From Oenanthe sinensis (Eukaryota > Streptophyta > Magnoliopsida > Apiales > Apiaceae), in the NCBI GenBank assembly GCA_028671895.1, contig CM053809.1:32401501-32465500 (forward strand): 64,000 bases of DNA. Reading direction: 5' to 3'. The position numbers were made by a program, and so were the translations under genes. Shown piece by piece: positions 10,601 through 21,301 of the stretch; the first letter of the stretch is position 1; every line of letters starts with the position of its first letter. Under the pieces are notes generated by a model. The model saw only the letters and a list, made by a program, of their open reading frames with translations. It had not been told where the DNA came from and searched no databases.

Positions 10601-10697
10601 GAAAATCAGTTAAAACCACCGTTTGATCCTTGAGCTCTCGGACAGCTTTTCTCGAAAATGATCCTGGAAATGATTGAAAATGATTGGGGAAGTCACA

Positions 10698-10705
10698 TAT
10701 TTATA
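10698..10705 (-). promoter_or_regulatory. TATA-like box for the antisense gene
   Basis: CCTATAAATATGTG on the minus strand lies about 100 bases upstream of the first minus-strand ATG (10600). It is the only good TATA match I saw between the antisense gene and the LTR. This is inferred from sequence only. Confidence 0.4.
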
Positions 10706-11061
10706 GGCAACTGAGGAGAGAGAAGGACACGGACACGTGTCGCATTCTCATTGCTCCGGTTCGAATCCAGTGCATGCGACCACATGGTAATAATGTGTAG
10801 CCCACTCTCCAACGGCTATATTCGGGCTCGGTTCGCACGAGGAGCCCTTTCAATTGCCCTGAAGCTGGAGAGGTTTTATGTGGCCAGCTCGGTCCATTTG
10901 ATATCCAGATCGCTATCAGGATGGATCATCGTAAGAAGACTATCAATTCCACCAAGGCTGGGCAACTCGCTTCGCATCTCTATTAGAAACCTTCTTCTGG
11001 TCGCTTCTCTTGGAGGATTTCTGGCCGCAATTACTATCTGATTCCACCTCGCATCGCTAAT

Positions 11062-11085
11062 GGCGAGGAGGAATCGGGGGGTAGT
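11062..11085 (+). other. Polypurine tract
   Basis: A purine-rich stretch ending in ATCGGGGGGTAGT lies directly before the 3' LTR start TGTTATGCCC at 11086, the expected primer site for plus-strand synthesis. Confidence 0.8.
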
Positions 11086-12139
11086 TGTTATGCCCAATAT
11101 TTGGACATAGGTCCTAGGCAGGTCCGATGACATAAATTGGCCGGCCCACCTTGCATTTGGGCTCACATGGCTTCAAAGCCCACATCCAGCTCGCATTGTG
11201 TTAAAGAAGATAAAATATTCTAAGGCCCTTGGCCTAGCGTGGGGTCGCATCGCTAGCTCACCAGCCTTAGACTCATTCGGCTTTGATAAGGAAAAGAGAG
11301 GAGAACCGGCCCCCCAGCCCGGTTCACTTCTCATCATCACCTCTCAGGTCGCATAGATTTGCCAGAGAGGCCCTCAGCCCGGCTCGCTTGGCCAGGCTCA
11401 CTGCCTCTGGATCGCTTCGCTAGCCCGGAGTACTTAGCACGGATTTCTCATAACTAGCTGAAAGGCTCCTAGCCTCATGGGCTCACCTCACTTGGTATTA
11501 TTTGTTAATCTGAAGACTACAGAAGGCCCCCCAGGGTAATATCTCAACATACTTATTGATTTGAAGACAGCTAGCCCCACGGGCTCTCATCTCATCAAGG
11601 GATCCGCACATGATCACCTCTACATACTGCTCCCGTGAGGCCACATCACGCACGACTGCTCCCGCGAGGCCATATCGCGCATAACTCCCTACGGGAACCC
11701 CTTGCTCTACAACTCCATGACAGCCCCCGGAGCCTAACGGGCTTGGGCCATGACAGTTACAGACATCTGGGAAGTTTGCCCTCCACATCCACACAGACTT
11801 GGGCCAAAGCCCAGCACGTCTAAGGATTTGGGCCTGATGGACCGGACCAATACCTAGCCCATATAGGTAACTTGTCCTCCAAGAACTACGTGTGGCTTGA
11901 ACCCCTATATAAAGGGTACGTAGGCCTCTTGTTTCAGTTGAGACAACAGTTGGCAGCAAGAGAACACATATTTTCTCTGGCCTTCTAACGAATCAACAAC
12001 AAGATCAGCTACCAAAATCCATCACTTTCCTCCCGTGTTCTTCGCGTTCTTCATCAAGTTCATAGCAAAATCATCATATTTTGCTCCGTGATTCCAACAA
12101 ACCTCCAAATTACTGTTATACCAGTTTCTCCCTATAACA
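11086..12139 (+). repeat. 3' LTR (1054 bp) of the Tat element
   Basis: It starts with TGTTATGCCC after the polypurine tract and ends ...CCTATAACA at 12139. Its last 49 bases equal the start of the window. A TATA box (TATATAAAG) is at 11906-11914, so transcription would begin near 11940. The bases after it (CATAAC...) belong to the RABA1 intron. Confidence 0.9.
11906..11914 (+). promoter_or_regulatory. TATA box in the 3' LTR
   Basis: CCCCTATATAAAGGGTACG is a good plant TATA context in the last quarter of the LTR, consistent with a U3/R boundary near 11935-11945. Confidence 0.6.
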
Positions 12140-12219
12140 CATAACATAACAGATCAAATACAACAAGTACATACTACATAGAAACATTAATGTACACATA
12201 ATGTATACATATAACATAC

Positions 12220-12440
12220 CTTTCTTGACCAGCAGTGTCCCAAATCTGAGCCTTAACAACCTTATCATCAACATGAATAGTACGTGTAGCAAACTCAACC
12301 CCGATCGTAGACTTGGATTCCAAACTAAACTCATTACGCGTAAATCTCGACAACAAATTTGATTTCCCTACTCCAGAATCACCTATCAAAACCAACTTGA
12401 ACAGGTAATCATAATCCTCGTCTGCTCTATATGCACCCAT
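12220..12440 (-). CDS. RABA1: Rab GTPase of the RABA1 (Rab11-like) group, exon 1 only
   Basis: Exon 1 encodes 73 full codons plus two bases. It starts at MGAYRADEDYDY (ATG at 12440; an in-frame ATG three codons upstream is less likely) and contains the P-loop GDSGVGKS, the switch-I region SKSTIGVEF and the switch-II motif WDTAGQE with its Gln. It ends at GQER with donor AAAG/GTATGT (12219-12214), the classic single-intron position of plant RABA1 genes. RABA1 proteins act in trans-Golgi/recycling-endosome traffic. The C-terminal exon is not in the window: it should lie left of the retrotransposon, which begins 80 bases into the intron. The gene either has an intron of more than 13 kb or is disrupted. 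Confidence 0.9.
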
Positions 12441-13445
12441 GTTGAACACAAAAATTTATATAAATGTAATACAAACAATGTTGGTAGTATAGATTTACTT
12501 TTGAATATGAGATAGAGAAGAAGGGGGTTTGATCATTAGCTGGAGATGATGGTTTCTTAGTTGTCAAAACAAAGACAAGAAAACAACAAAGTGGGTCGGT
12601 GGGAAACTTTTAAATGCAATTTTTAAGGCCACCTTTGTTTTTAAGTTGAGAATGTTTTACTTTTAATGAAGAAGAATTTTAAAATCAACAACCCGGTAAT
12701 TGAAAAAGAATTGAATATTAAAGTAAGATTTTCTGTTAGTCCAGCATTAGATACACGGTTTACACGGTGTCGGGGATAAATTTGATAAATGCTGAGATCT
12801 AAATTTTAAAATCAGTTTAGTTAATTTTTCGACATATAAAGAAGTTTTTGCCAGCGTTATCAAAGCCTACTTAGAACAAGACCTTATCGCTCTTTCTTCA
12901 TCCATAAATCTTCTATAAAATGAAGTAGCAGCCAAACATCTACGCATGCATGGCCGATTTACCAAAAATAAGAGTAGCCAACTAGCCATATTAGCATCCC
13001 TACCGGCCAAAACGACAACATTACCGATCCCCTTTTCAAGGCAATTTTAATTGTTTTATGGGATTGAAATGACATTACTGACATTTTAAAGTAATGTTAT
13101 TTCTATAATCTTGCACCAAAAACTAAAAAATAGCATTTTGTTTAATATTCAGTATTAGTATAAAATAGTAAAATTATGTAAAATTAAATAAATTTTGGAG
13201 AGCGAGAGTCGAACCTAGAATCTAGGACGACAGATGCTCTTAATCTTAATTATTAAAAAAAATTATTTGATATTATTTTAAAATTACAAGTGCTATTTTA
13301 ACATAAAAAGATCACTTTTTATTTTATAATATAATAACTACATTTTAGTACCATTAATATGAGAGTTGCTGAAGAGACTATTACATTTGCTCCCGAATTA
13401 GGATTAGAACAGATCTGAAAGGAGAATTTTGAAATTTTCCTATCA
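12441..13445. other. 5' flank of RABA1; no gene seen
   Basis: AT-rich sequence with the presumed RABA1 5' UTR and promoter on the minus strand. A minus-strand B-box-like word (GGTTCGACTCTCG, at about 13205-13217) hints at an old tRNA-derived SINE around 13193-13262, but no clear ends are visible. Confidence 0.4.
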
Positions 13446-13616
13446 AGGGTGTGTTTGGAATTGCTGTAAGAGATATCAACATTAGCTTACTTTTGAAAAG
13501 TAGGTGAAAATCTCTTTGATAAATTTTAAAAGCAGCTTTTTGTAGAAGTATTTTTGGTCTAATTGCTGATTTTAGAGAAAATAAGTTTCCCATGCTTTTA
13601 AAAAAAAGTTAATTTT

Positions 13617-13722
13617 GAACACGATTGGATAGCACAAGTGATTAAGTGCTTATCCTCTGTGGTCCCAGGTTTTGGGTTCGAATACTCATTTGTAAGGCTA
13701 TAAGCCAATCTAGTAAAAAAAG
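13617..13722 (+). mobile_element. tRNA-derived SINE
   Basis: A short element with an A-box-like region (TTGGATAGCACAAGTGATTAAG, at about 13625-13645), a B box GGTTCGAATAC (13675-13685) and an A-rich 3' tail. It is flanked by an 11-base direct repeat AAGTTAATTTT (13606-13616 and 13723-13733), a good target-site duplication. Confidence 0.65.
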
Positions 13723-13980
13723 AAGTTAATTTTCAAATTTTACGGGAAGTACCTACATATTTCATTATCAAACCATATCAAAAATATTATTTTTTTATAT
13801 TATATCTCAAAATATAAAAAAATTAAAAAAATTATCAAACAAGCCAATCTAGTAAAAAAAAGTTAATTTTCAAATTTTACAGTAAGTACCTACAGATTTC
13901 ACTATCAAACCATATCAAAAACATTATTTTTTTTATATTATATCTCCAAATATAAACAAATCAAAAAAAATTACCAAACA
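13702..13980 (+). repeat. 139-bp tandem duplication (two copies)
   Basis: AAGCCAATCTAGTAAAAAAA...AATTTTCAAATTTTAC...GTACCTACA...CAAACCATATCAAAAA is present twice with an offset of about 139 bases. Because each copy includes the SINE tail, the duplication happened after the SINE inserted. Confidence 0.7.
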
Positions 13981-14377
13981 GTCATTTAATTTTTCTGACA
14001 GCACTTTTCTACAGAACAATAATTTTAAACATCAATCTCAAATGGACCCTAAATTATGTTACGAGTTTTGAGTAGAGAAAAGAAAAGGTTTAGGGAATTT
14101 TTCTTAAAATTCTTTCCATTTTTTTTTAAAAAAATGAGATGATCGAAAAAGAAGCTTTATGTTATAATATGGATGTCCCTAGATTATTCTAAAACAAACT
14201 CTTGAATTTTGACTTTCGGTTTTTGGCTTTTCAAATTCAATGACTTTTAGATTCATGTACCTATCTTGTAGTGAACCTATAAATAGGCTTCAAGTATAGG
14301 ATGCACTTAAATGAAATACAATTTCATATATTGTCTTCTCTCTCAAATCTCTCATACATATATTATATATTGATATA

Positions 14378-14935
14378 GAGCTATAAACAAACCGAGCTCG
14401 GACGAATTTCAAACGAAGTTGAACAAAATCTTAACGAACCGAACAATGTTCGGTAATTTTATCGGACAAAATTTCTTATCCGGACTCGAGTTCGGTAATA
14501 ACCGAACCGAACACGAACTGTTCGTAAACATTATATACATATTTATTAAAAAATTATTTTTATTTTTATTTAATGTCAAAATTTGGAGACAATTATTAAT
14601 TAAATATTTCTAAGTAATATAATATTAATTTTAAATAATTAAAAAACTAAATAAAATATAAATTATGAATAATAAATATATTATATATACATATAATATT
14701 ATAAATATCCTATTTTTATGGGACCAAACACGAACTTAACGAATGAGTTGAACTCGAACTGAACACGAACCGAACTCAAAGTTCGATTCGGTTCGTTAAA
14801 TTATTCGTTAAATTATCAGACAAAAAATGTTGTTCAAACTCTTGTTCATCGTTAAGCTTATCGGACGAGTTTATCGAACTCGAACTGGGACGAACACAGA
14901 CAAACTTAACGAATAGTTCGGTTAGTTTACAGCCC
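14378..14935. mobile_element. 558-bp TIR element (non-autonomous DNA transposon)
   Basis: The left end GAGCTATAAACAAACCGA and the inverted right end GGGCTGTAAACTAACCGA match at 15 of 18 bases. Both flanks carry the same 12 bases TATATTGATATA (14366-14377, 14936-14947). The interior is full of short GTTCGGT/ACCGAAC words in both orientations and could fold back on itself. No transposase is encoded. hAT-like is the nearest guess from the ends, although the duplicated flank is longer than the usual 8 bases. Confidence 0.7.
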
Positions 14936-14947
14936 TATATTGATATA

Positions 14948-15655
14948 TTTCTACACTTTCACATATTTTTTTTTAAAAAATATCTTTCATATACTTTTTT
15001 TTTTAAAATTTCCTCATCTTCAGAAAATAGGAGAATGTTAAAGAATTTTTACTTCTTCTTTTCTCTTTTTTTTTTCAAGCAAAAAATTTAAGAACACAGA
15101 GTTAGAGAGTAAAGATGTGTTCTATAGATTGTTTAAGCTGCAAAATTCCTACTTAATTAACACCATGAATATCTCTCAACCTAGATGAAAAGAAACACTT
15201 TGTATCATGCATCTCATGTATTTTCTTTATAATGTTTTTGCAACTTTGAATTAGTTTAGAAAACCACCCGCATGTATACACACAGAAAAAGCCTTTAAAA
15301 ATCTAGAAAACGTTATATTTGACAGTACATAGAAATTTTAAAATAACATTAAAACGAACCGTAAAAGGTTATAACATTGCCATAAATGGATACCAGAACT
15401 TGTAAACAAACTTAAAAAATCCAAGTGAAGAACAGCTAGCTAACCATCAGCATTCCATCTTTCCCACATATATTTCTCCTAAATCTGCAAACCAAGAAAA
15501 CTCAAGTTACCAAACTTGTGCTTTAAATGTTCTGCATCAAGATCAGTAGATGCAGTCCATTCTTGTCTCACTATATATAGTATACAATTATACACACACT
15601 CACACATGTGTCTATATTATCATTTGGGATTATTTAAAATTTACCCTCACCTGTA
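14948..15655. other. Intergenic; 3' side of the WOX9-like gene
   Basis: AT-rich, without a credible ORF. It probably contains the 3' UTR of the minus-strand homeobox gene. Confidence 0.4.
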
Positions 15656-17580
15656 TTACAGTTTTGTGTGTGTATTAAGGTGCGCACGTACCAGATAATA
15701 AGATGCACCGTGCTGGAGAGGATGTAGGGTAACCCCCCACTTATTGGTCACCACTGGCTGCCCAGATGAGTGTATGAGGACTGCATCATCACCGAATGCT
15801 TCTTTCACATTCAATGGTCCAGATGGAACTTCAAATCTCACATGATTTATCATCACCGTTGATTTCCCTGCATAAATATTAACCCAATTAAAAACAAATA
15901 AACACACTACTGGTACTCTTACTAAATTACACGTGCAATGAGTCAATATTACACGAAAAATCATTGAAATGATGAGATTTTCAGGTTGTGTATTTTCTTA
16001 CTCGACTCAAGGTACTATCATTTTCAAATCTAAGACGTCTATTATTAACCAAGATTAAGTGCAGATAAGTTACGTAACGTAAATATCGAAAAGCAGTATT
16101 ACTAGTACTTGCAGTGTATGCCATGCACACGTCCAAGCTTTGACGCAGAGAGTAGAACTGAATTTGCGGAGAAAAAGACAAATACAAACATGGCCTTGTC
16201 GCCTCAATTTGTAACGTATCAAATATTGTTACATAATCAAGTACAATCATCAATCAGGGACTCTAATATTATAGCCTGTATCTACGCAGTCATGCATACT
16301 GTTCATATATATATATATATATCATCAGAGACAAAACATATATTCCCTACCCCTTGCATTAACACTGTATCTACTTTTGGTTTATCTCGCTGCTTTTTGT
16401 TAAGATTCACGCAAATACTGTATTAAATTAACTTGACTTTTCCCCAGAAGATAAATCACATTGACGAAATGGAATCTTACTGTGACTAGTATTTCTTACC
16501 CTTGTTAGTTTTCTTTTCAATCATTCAAGACTTTAAACTAAAAAATAATTATACCATGTAATAATAAGAGAAGCAATTAATTAATTAAATAAGTACCTTG
16601 GACATCATTGGCAATGGAGGGAAGAGTGGTAGGAGGAAGAGATAATGTGTTAGAAGCCATTGTTGTTGGAGTTTCACTATAACTTATTAGCTGTGGTTGT
16701 TGTAATGGCTTGTTTTTCTCATCTTGAACCTTCTTATAGTTCATAGGCCCGTCATTCATCATGAATTCAGATAGTAAGAGATTAGAGTGATTCCTAGCCG
16801 TAGTCTCATCATGACCGACTTGATTTGGTTGGATGACATTTGATGATGATATTTCCGGAAAGATAAACCCTGCTTGTGTGAAAGTAGTAGCGTGATTACC
16901 CCCGCTTAGGACCGGGAAAAAGAAGGGTTCGGTTGGCAAATTCCCAGGAGTAGGATGAAAGTTTTGCTGGTTTACGGAAGCTGTTGGAGAATTCAAGGAG
17001 CCATCAGTACTTATGATGTTTACTGAAAATGGAGCCATCTTGTATGGGGAGGCCTTTTGCGATGATTTGTCCGATGAGGATGATGAAGATAACGGTGGAG
17101 GCTCCATGGTTAGGGTGGTGTGGGTAAGAGTACGAGAGTTTGATTTAGTGTTGCGCTGCTGCACCTTGTGTTTGCTTCTTGATTTTCTGTTTTGGAACCA
17201 GTAAAAAACATTAGCATCACCAACTTGGCCATACTCTTGTAACTGAACCCTAATCCTCCTTATTTCATCTCTCGGTGGATTCACCATTCCCGAGTTGAAG
17301 ATTGCTTCTAGTATCCGAATTTGCTCTGGCTTCGGATTCCATCTCGGCTTCAGGTCCTTGCTCCTCTCTTCACATCCTGTAATTTTTAAATAAAATTTGT
17401 GACAAATATTTCTTCAAGAAACATTTAATTTGTACACGAGAGTTGAAACACAAAACAACAAGAAATCGTATACATACCAGAATCATATATGGTTCTGCTA
17501 TGCTCCACACTTTGTTGCAATTGATTGTGTTGAGCTTTGGATTTGAAGAGACTAGGCCAGTGTCTATTTGATGAGGCCAT
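15656..17580 (-). CDS. WOX9: WUSCHEL-related homeobox protein, WOX9 (STIMPY) type
   Basis: Three exons, 17580-17478, 17376-16597 and 15867-15656, give 364 codons; all splice sites are GT-AG (exon 1 donor CTG/GTATGT) and both introns are phase 1. The N-terminus MASSNRHWPSLFKSK is the WOX9 hallmark. The WOX homeodomain (RWNPKPEQIRILEAIF, NPPRDEIRRIR, NVFYWFQNRKSRSKHK) spans about residues 46-108, split by no intron. The middle is Ser/Pro/Asn-rich. The last exon has the conserved WOX8/9 C-terminal block (RFEVPSGPLNVKEAFGDD, GVTLHPLQHGASYYL). WOX9-type factors maintain proliferation in meristems and early embryos. The chain runs 11 residues past the usual end (YYL) to a TAA at 15656; a GTACGT donor-like word there could instead mark a further intron. 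Confidence 0.9.
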
Positions 17581-17678
17581 GGAGAAACAAGATGATAGTA
17601 TAGTTTATTTAACACCTCTTCTTGTTTAGAGTTATAGCTAGGCAATTTCGTGTCTTGTGTTCTCTTCTTCTTATGGAC

Positions 17679-17687
17679 TATTTATAG
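17679..17687 (-). promoter_or_regulatory. TATA box of the WOX9-like gene
   Basis: TCTATAAATAGTCC on the minus strand lies about 100 bases upstream of the ATG at 17580, predicting a start site near 17650 and a 5' UTR of about 70 bases. Confidence 0.55.
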
Positions 17688-20580
17688 AAAATCGTTGACC
17701 TTATCGTGTTGGATCGCTTCACCTTCAAATAATACTAATATACATGCACAAGTACCATTAATCGATCCCCACATGAAAATAAAATACTACTAAAACTTAA
17801 TAATATTCGGAAATAAAATAACAAGAGAGCTAGGGACATGAATCTCCTATAAATAAAAATTTATAATATAGGAATGTATACACGCTTATATATACTACTG
17901 AGAAAGGGAAATAATCTTACATATATATATATATGTAACTTTGGTGCTGGCATGAATCGATATATTAACAGGAAAGCAGAAATGAAATTTTTTTAAGAGG
18001 AGAAACAGGGAGAAAGAGAGTTTATCTGAGAGTGATGAATTAGCTGGCTTCTAAGTGTATTCGATCATTATAGAGTTTGCTAATTAAAAGTTGTGCGGGT
18101 CATTATAAATTTTGTTTTGGTTTGTTGAATGGAGACCGCTCATAGACCAAACGGTTCCCACTTAATGAAGTGTTGAAAGTGAGCGTTTGGAAGTCGAGAA
18201 AAACAGTCATTTTGACCTTTTAAAGTGGTAGAGGAGTAATTGCTAACTACTCGTGCGTTTTGGGTTGACTCGAGGGTAATCCAACAGATAATCACACACT
18301 AAAATTCGGATATTTGTTTTGTAAACATTACTGTATTTTCAAAAGCATTAATGATTTATTTGATAGTTTGAATTTATTTTAAGTTTTATATTTGAACAAA
18401 TGACATATTTAAATAATTAAAATATTTCAATTTCAATTTTATTTGAAATTTAACATTTAAATACTGATACAAATTTGTTTAATTTATGTCATTTAAAATA
18501 AATGAGTTCTTACCAACATTATGGAAGGCAACACTAGCACCTTCCATCTCTAATTAAAATAAACAATTTGTTTCTTTGACTTTATCTTTCCGCCTAGTTT
18601 TAGGTGTTTTGACTGCCTAGTTGATTTTTTTTGTGAATTAAAATTCTGTTTATATATTTTTATTCAATTTTTTTAATATAATAATTTATTTATATAGTCA
18701 CATCACTTAAAAATATGTCAAAAAAAATTAAATAACTTATATAAAAAACAGAGGGAGTACTATTTTTTTTGAGAAAATTATAGATTTGATAAATATACTT
18801 TTACGTGCAACTAATTTGAGGACATTATATTATTTTTAAATTTATTTTCAAAGATGATATTCTCATTTTCTTAAAAATTAAAAAACTTATTTCATATTAA
18901 TAATTCAATAGACTATTGATATCATTTTATTGTAGTAACATATGCATATGATAAAAAATATTATTAATTATATACTGTAGTTATTTTTTTAAAATAAATG
19001 TGATACATATATACGTACGAATTCAACTAATTTAAATAATTTAAGTTTAATAATCGAATTGTGTCCGGTTGAATTGAAAATATTGAAAAATTTAAGATTA
19101 AATTTACCAAATTCTTCGGTTATTATTTAGGGGACCTTAGCCTATATGCGTACGTGTATATCACTACATTTGGCAACGACACAAAATTGCTAGTACTACG
19201 GTAGTGTGAAAATAGGGGAGATTGAACAAAACACCGAGTGATTCAAGCTAATTGCTCAGAGTGAGAATCACAACTTAAATGTCGTCTTTTAATGCCTAAA
19301 CTGAGTTTTTGTTTTTTTTATTTAAATTTCGACTAAATAGTAAATATAGCATTGATTAGAATCTAGCTATTTTGAAAATCTGGCAAAATGATGTTTTTGA
19401 GAAAAAATATACTAAAATTGGTCAAATCGTACAAAGATCAAATTCAAAGAGGTATATTAAATTTTTTTAAAAAAAACATTCATGTGTAAAAATTAAAATA
19501 TTTCGAGGGCAAATTATAGTACAACATCATTAGCGTATACAGCCTACTGGCAAAATTTAGGAAAAATCGAATTGGTGAACTAGGAAACTTTTTAGAACTT
19601 TGAATATAGAACACACATACAGGCGTCTCTCCTGAGCTACATTGCTAGCGGGTGCAGATGATTATAATGAATGTTTTGAATAGTAGTACTGTAGTACATG
19701 TACTCGTAGACGTAGTATATTGCATAAGAGAGATAGATGGGGCATGCATGGATATGCGTGTCTTCCGGCAAATGCGGCAACAACATTAACTGATACAAGT
19801 GTGCACTCTAGTAAATGCACAACATGCTATGTTTAGATGCCATAGATTTGGTCACATACTAGTAGTGCTGATGTACAGTACATATAACAGCTCGAATGTG
19901 TTCACAAAGTGCAGATAAAATTAAGCATCTAGTACAGAAAAGCATGAAGTTACACAGACCTGCAGAATTTAAGTCCCATGCATGCATCTTAATATATTAG
20001 TCGTCATCAGAACAAAGTTTGAAGATCTCAGTGGTTTCTTCACTTTCTTAACCTATCATCAATTAGACCAGTTTCTTTTCTTTCTACTGCAAGATAAGTA
20101 GTATATGCCACCCCAACCATAATTATTTGTAGCTAGGGGCATCCTGCAGATCAATCAATCTATCTGAAGAAGCTTTAGTTACTCTGTCAGTTACTCAGTT
20201 CTTTCCCAGACATGTCTCCTGAATTTTCCAATCCTTACCTAATTTCCTCTCTATATATATGTATGAATATTTGTATGTATATGTAATTCGGAAGAAGCTT
20301 CAGTTTTTACTTGTTTGCATGTCAGTTTGGCTAAATATTTAACCGCATATGACTTTAACATTAATATTTAAATTTTTATTCACAAAAAAATAATTAAAAA
20401 ACAATAATTTATGTAGCTATATATGTTATCAATACATCTTAAAATACGTGTAAAAATTAAAGTAGACACATAATTTGGGATGGATGAAATATTTAAAATG
20501 ATATTACACATTATCTCAAATTGTCTATTTACCTCAAATAGAATGATATCTTATGTTTTTTAAGTCATCTCTGAAAATAA
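17688..20580. other. Promoter side of WOX9; AT-rich intergenic DNA
   Basis: No gene seen. A Stowaway-like end (minus strand TACTCCCTCTGTTTTTTATATAAG) is at about 18737-18760, without a visible partner end. Other content is AT-rich, with an (AT)n run near 17919-17936. Confidence 0.4.
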
Positions 20581-20811
20581 TGGCCCTGTTTGGCAACCCA
20601 TTTTTTCCGGAAATAAGCTTTTATTTCCGTAAAAAAGTAGGTATGTATGTATTTTTTCTGAAAATAAGTAATTTATTTTTTATTTTGAAGAAAATATTTG
20701 ATTTTAAAATTTTAAAATAAATATTTATCTTTAAAAAAAATGAAAATATGTAAAAAATAAAAATAAAATAAGTTACTTATTTTAAGTTTAAAGAACTCTA
20801 AACGGTCAGTG
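20581..20811. mobile_element. MITE-like repeat, GTTTGG family copy 1
   Basis: It starts TGGCCCTGTTTGGC and ends CTAAACGGTCAGTG, and contains GAAAATAAGTAATTTATTTTT and similar words. It resembles copies at 24657, 45210 and 63280. Confidence 0.5.
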
Positions 20812-21301
20812 ACAAATTTTAGCATACTTGATGTCTTGAACAATATTTTGTATCAAGTTCCGAATTCCCATACATTCACAAGTATGAATGTAATTGAGTC
20901 AAGTAATATTCTGGTCTGATGATACTCACCAGTTAAACTCGAGTTGGTACAGAAAAGTACAACTATATATCATTTTAAATTGCAAACGTGCATTCATTAC
21001 TGTGGTTGTAAATATATATAGGGCGAGGGTAAACTTAATTGAAATGCAAATACATAAGCAGCTACGTAACATATATGCATTTCTGTTCTTTTATAGGTTA
21101 CAAAATTGCAATTTACCATTTTTCTGTTTTGTAGAAAGACACTTGAAAATCTAAACAACATCTACATGATGATTGTAAAGGGTTGTGAACATAAGGTGAA
21201 GAAAACATGACCAATCTTTATGTGGCCTTAAAGAAATTTTATTTTAAAACTTCTTAATTATATATCATGCATGACACGATGATCTGCAGGTACCAGGTAC
21301 A

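Larger units (their letters stand above)
1..12139 (+). mobile_element. Tat-lineage Ty3/gypsy LTR retrotransposon inserted in RABA1 intron 1
   Basis: Order seen: 5' LTR tail, PBS, gag-protease-RT, RNase H, second RNase H, integrase, a GC-richer region with tandem repeats, a spliced antisense gene, a polypurine tract and a 1054-bp 3' LTR. The second RNase H between the RT-linked one and integrase, and extra antisense ORFs before the 3' LTR, are known traits of the Tat/Ogre/Retand branch. If the 5' LTR equals the 3' LTR in length, the element is about 13.1 kb. It lies within the first intron of a RABA1 gene on the minus strand, 80 bp from its exon 1 donor. The target-site duplication cannot be checked because the left flank is outside the window. 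The copy is defective: pol is split by a foreign fragment with a frame change. Confidence 0.93.
13446..14050. mobile_element. MITE-like element with a nested SINE and a tandem duplication
   Basis: The left end AGGGTGTGTTTGGAATTG and the inverse of the right end (TAGGGTCCATTTGAGATTG) form imperfect terminal inverted repeats. Such GTTTGG-type ends are frequent in plant non-autonomous DNA transposons. The inside has been modified by a SINE (13617-13722) and a 139-bp tandem duplication. No coding capacity. Confidence 0.5.

Noticed and set aside
13675..13685. True tRNA gene
   Set aside because: The B box is present, but the A box is weak and no cloverleaf can be drawn; it fits a SINE with a target duplication better.
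16109..16426. 105-codon plus-strand frame in WOX9 intron 2
   Set aside because: Low-complexity content with an AT repeat and no homology; lies in a well-supported intron.
18737..18760. Stowaway MITE
   Set aside because: Only one CTCCCTCTG-type end could be found; no partner terminal repeat or TA duplication.
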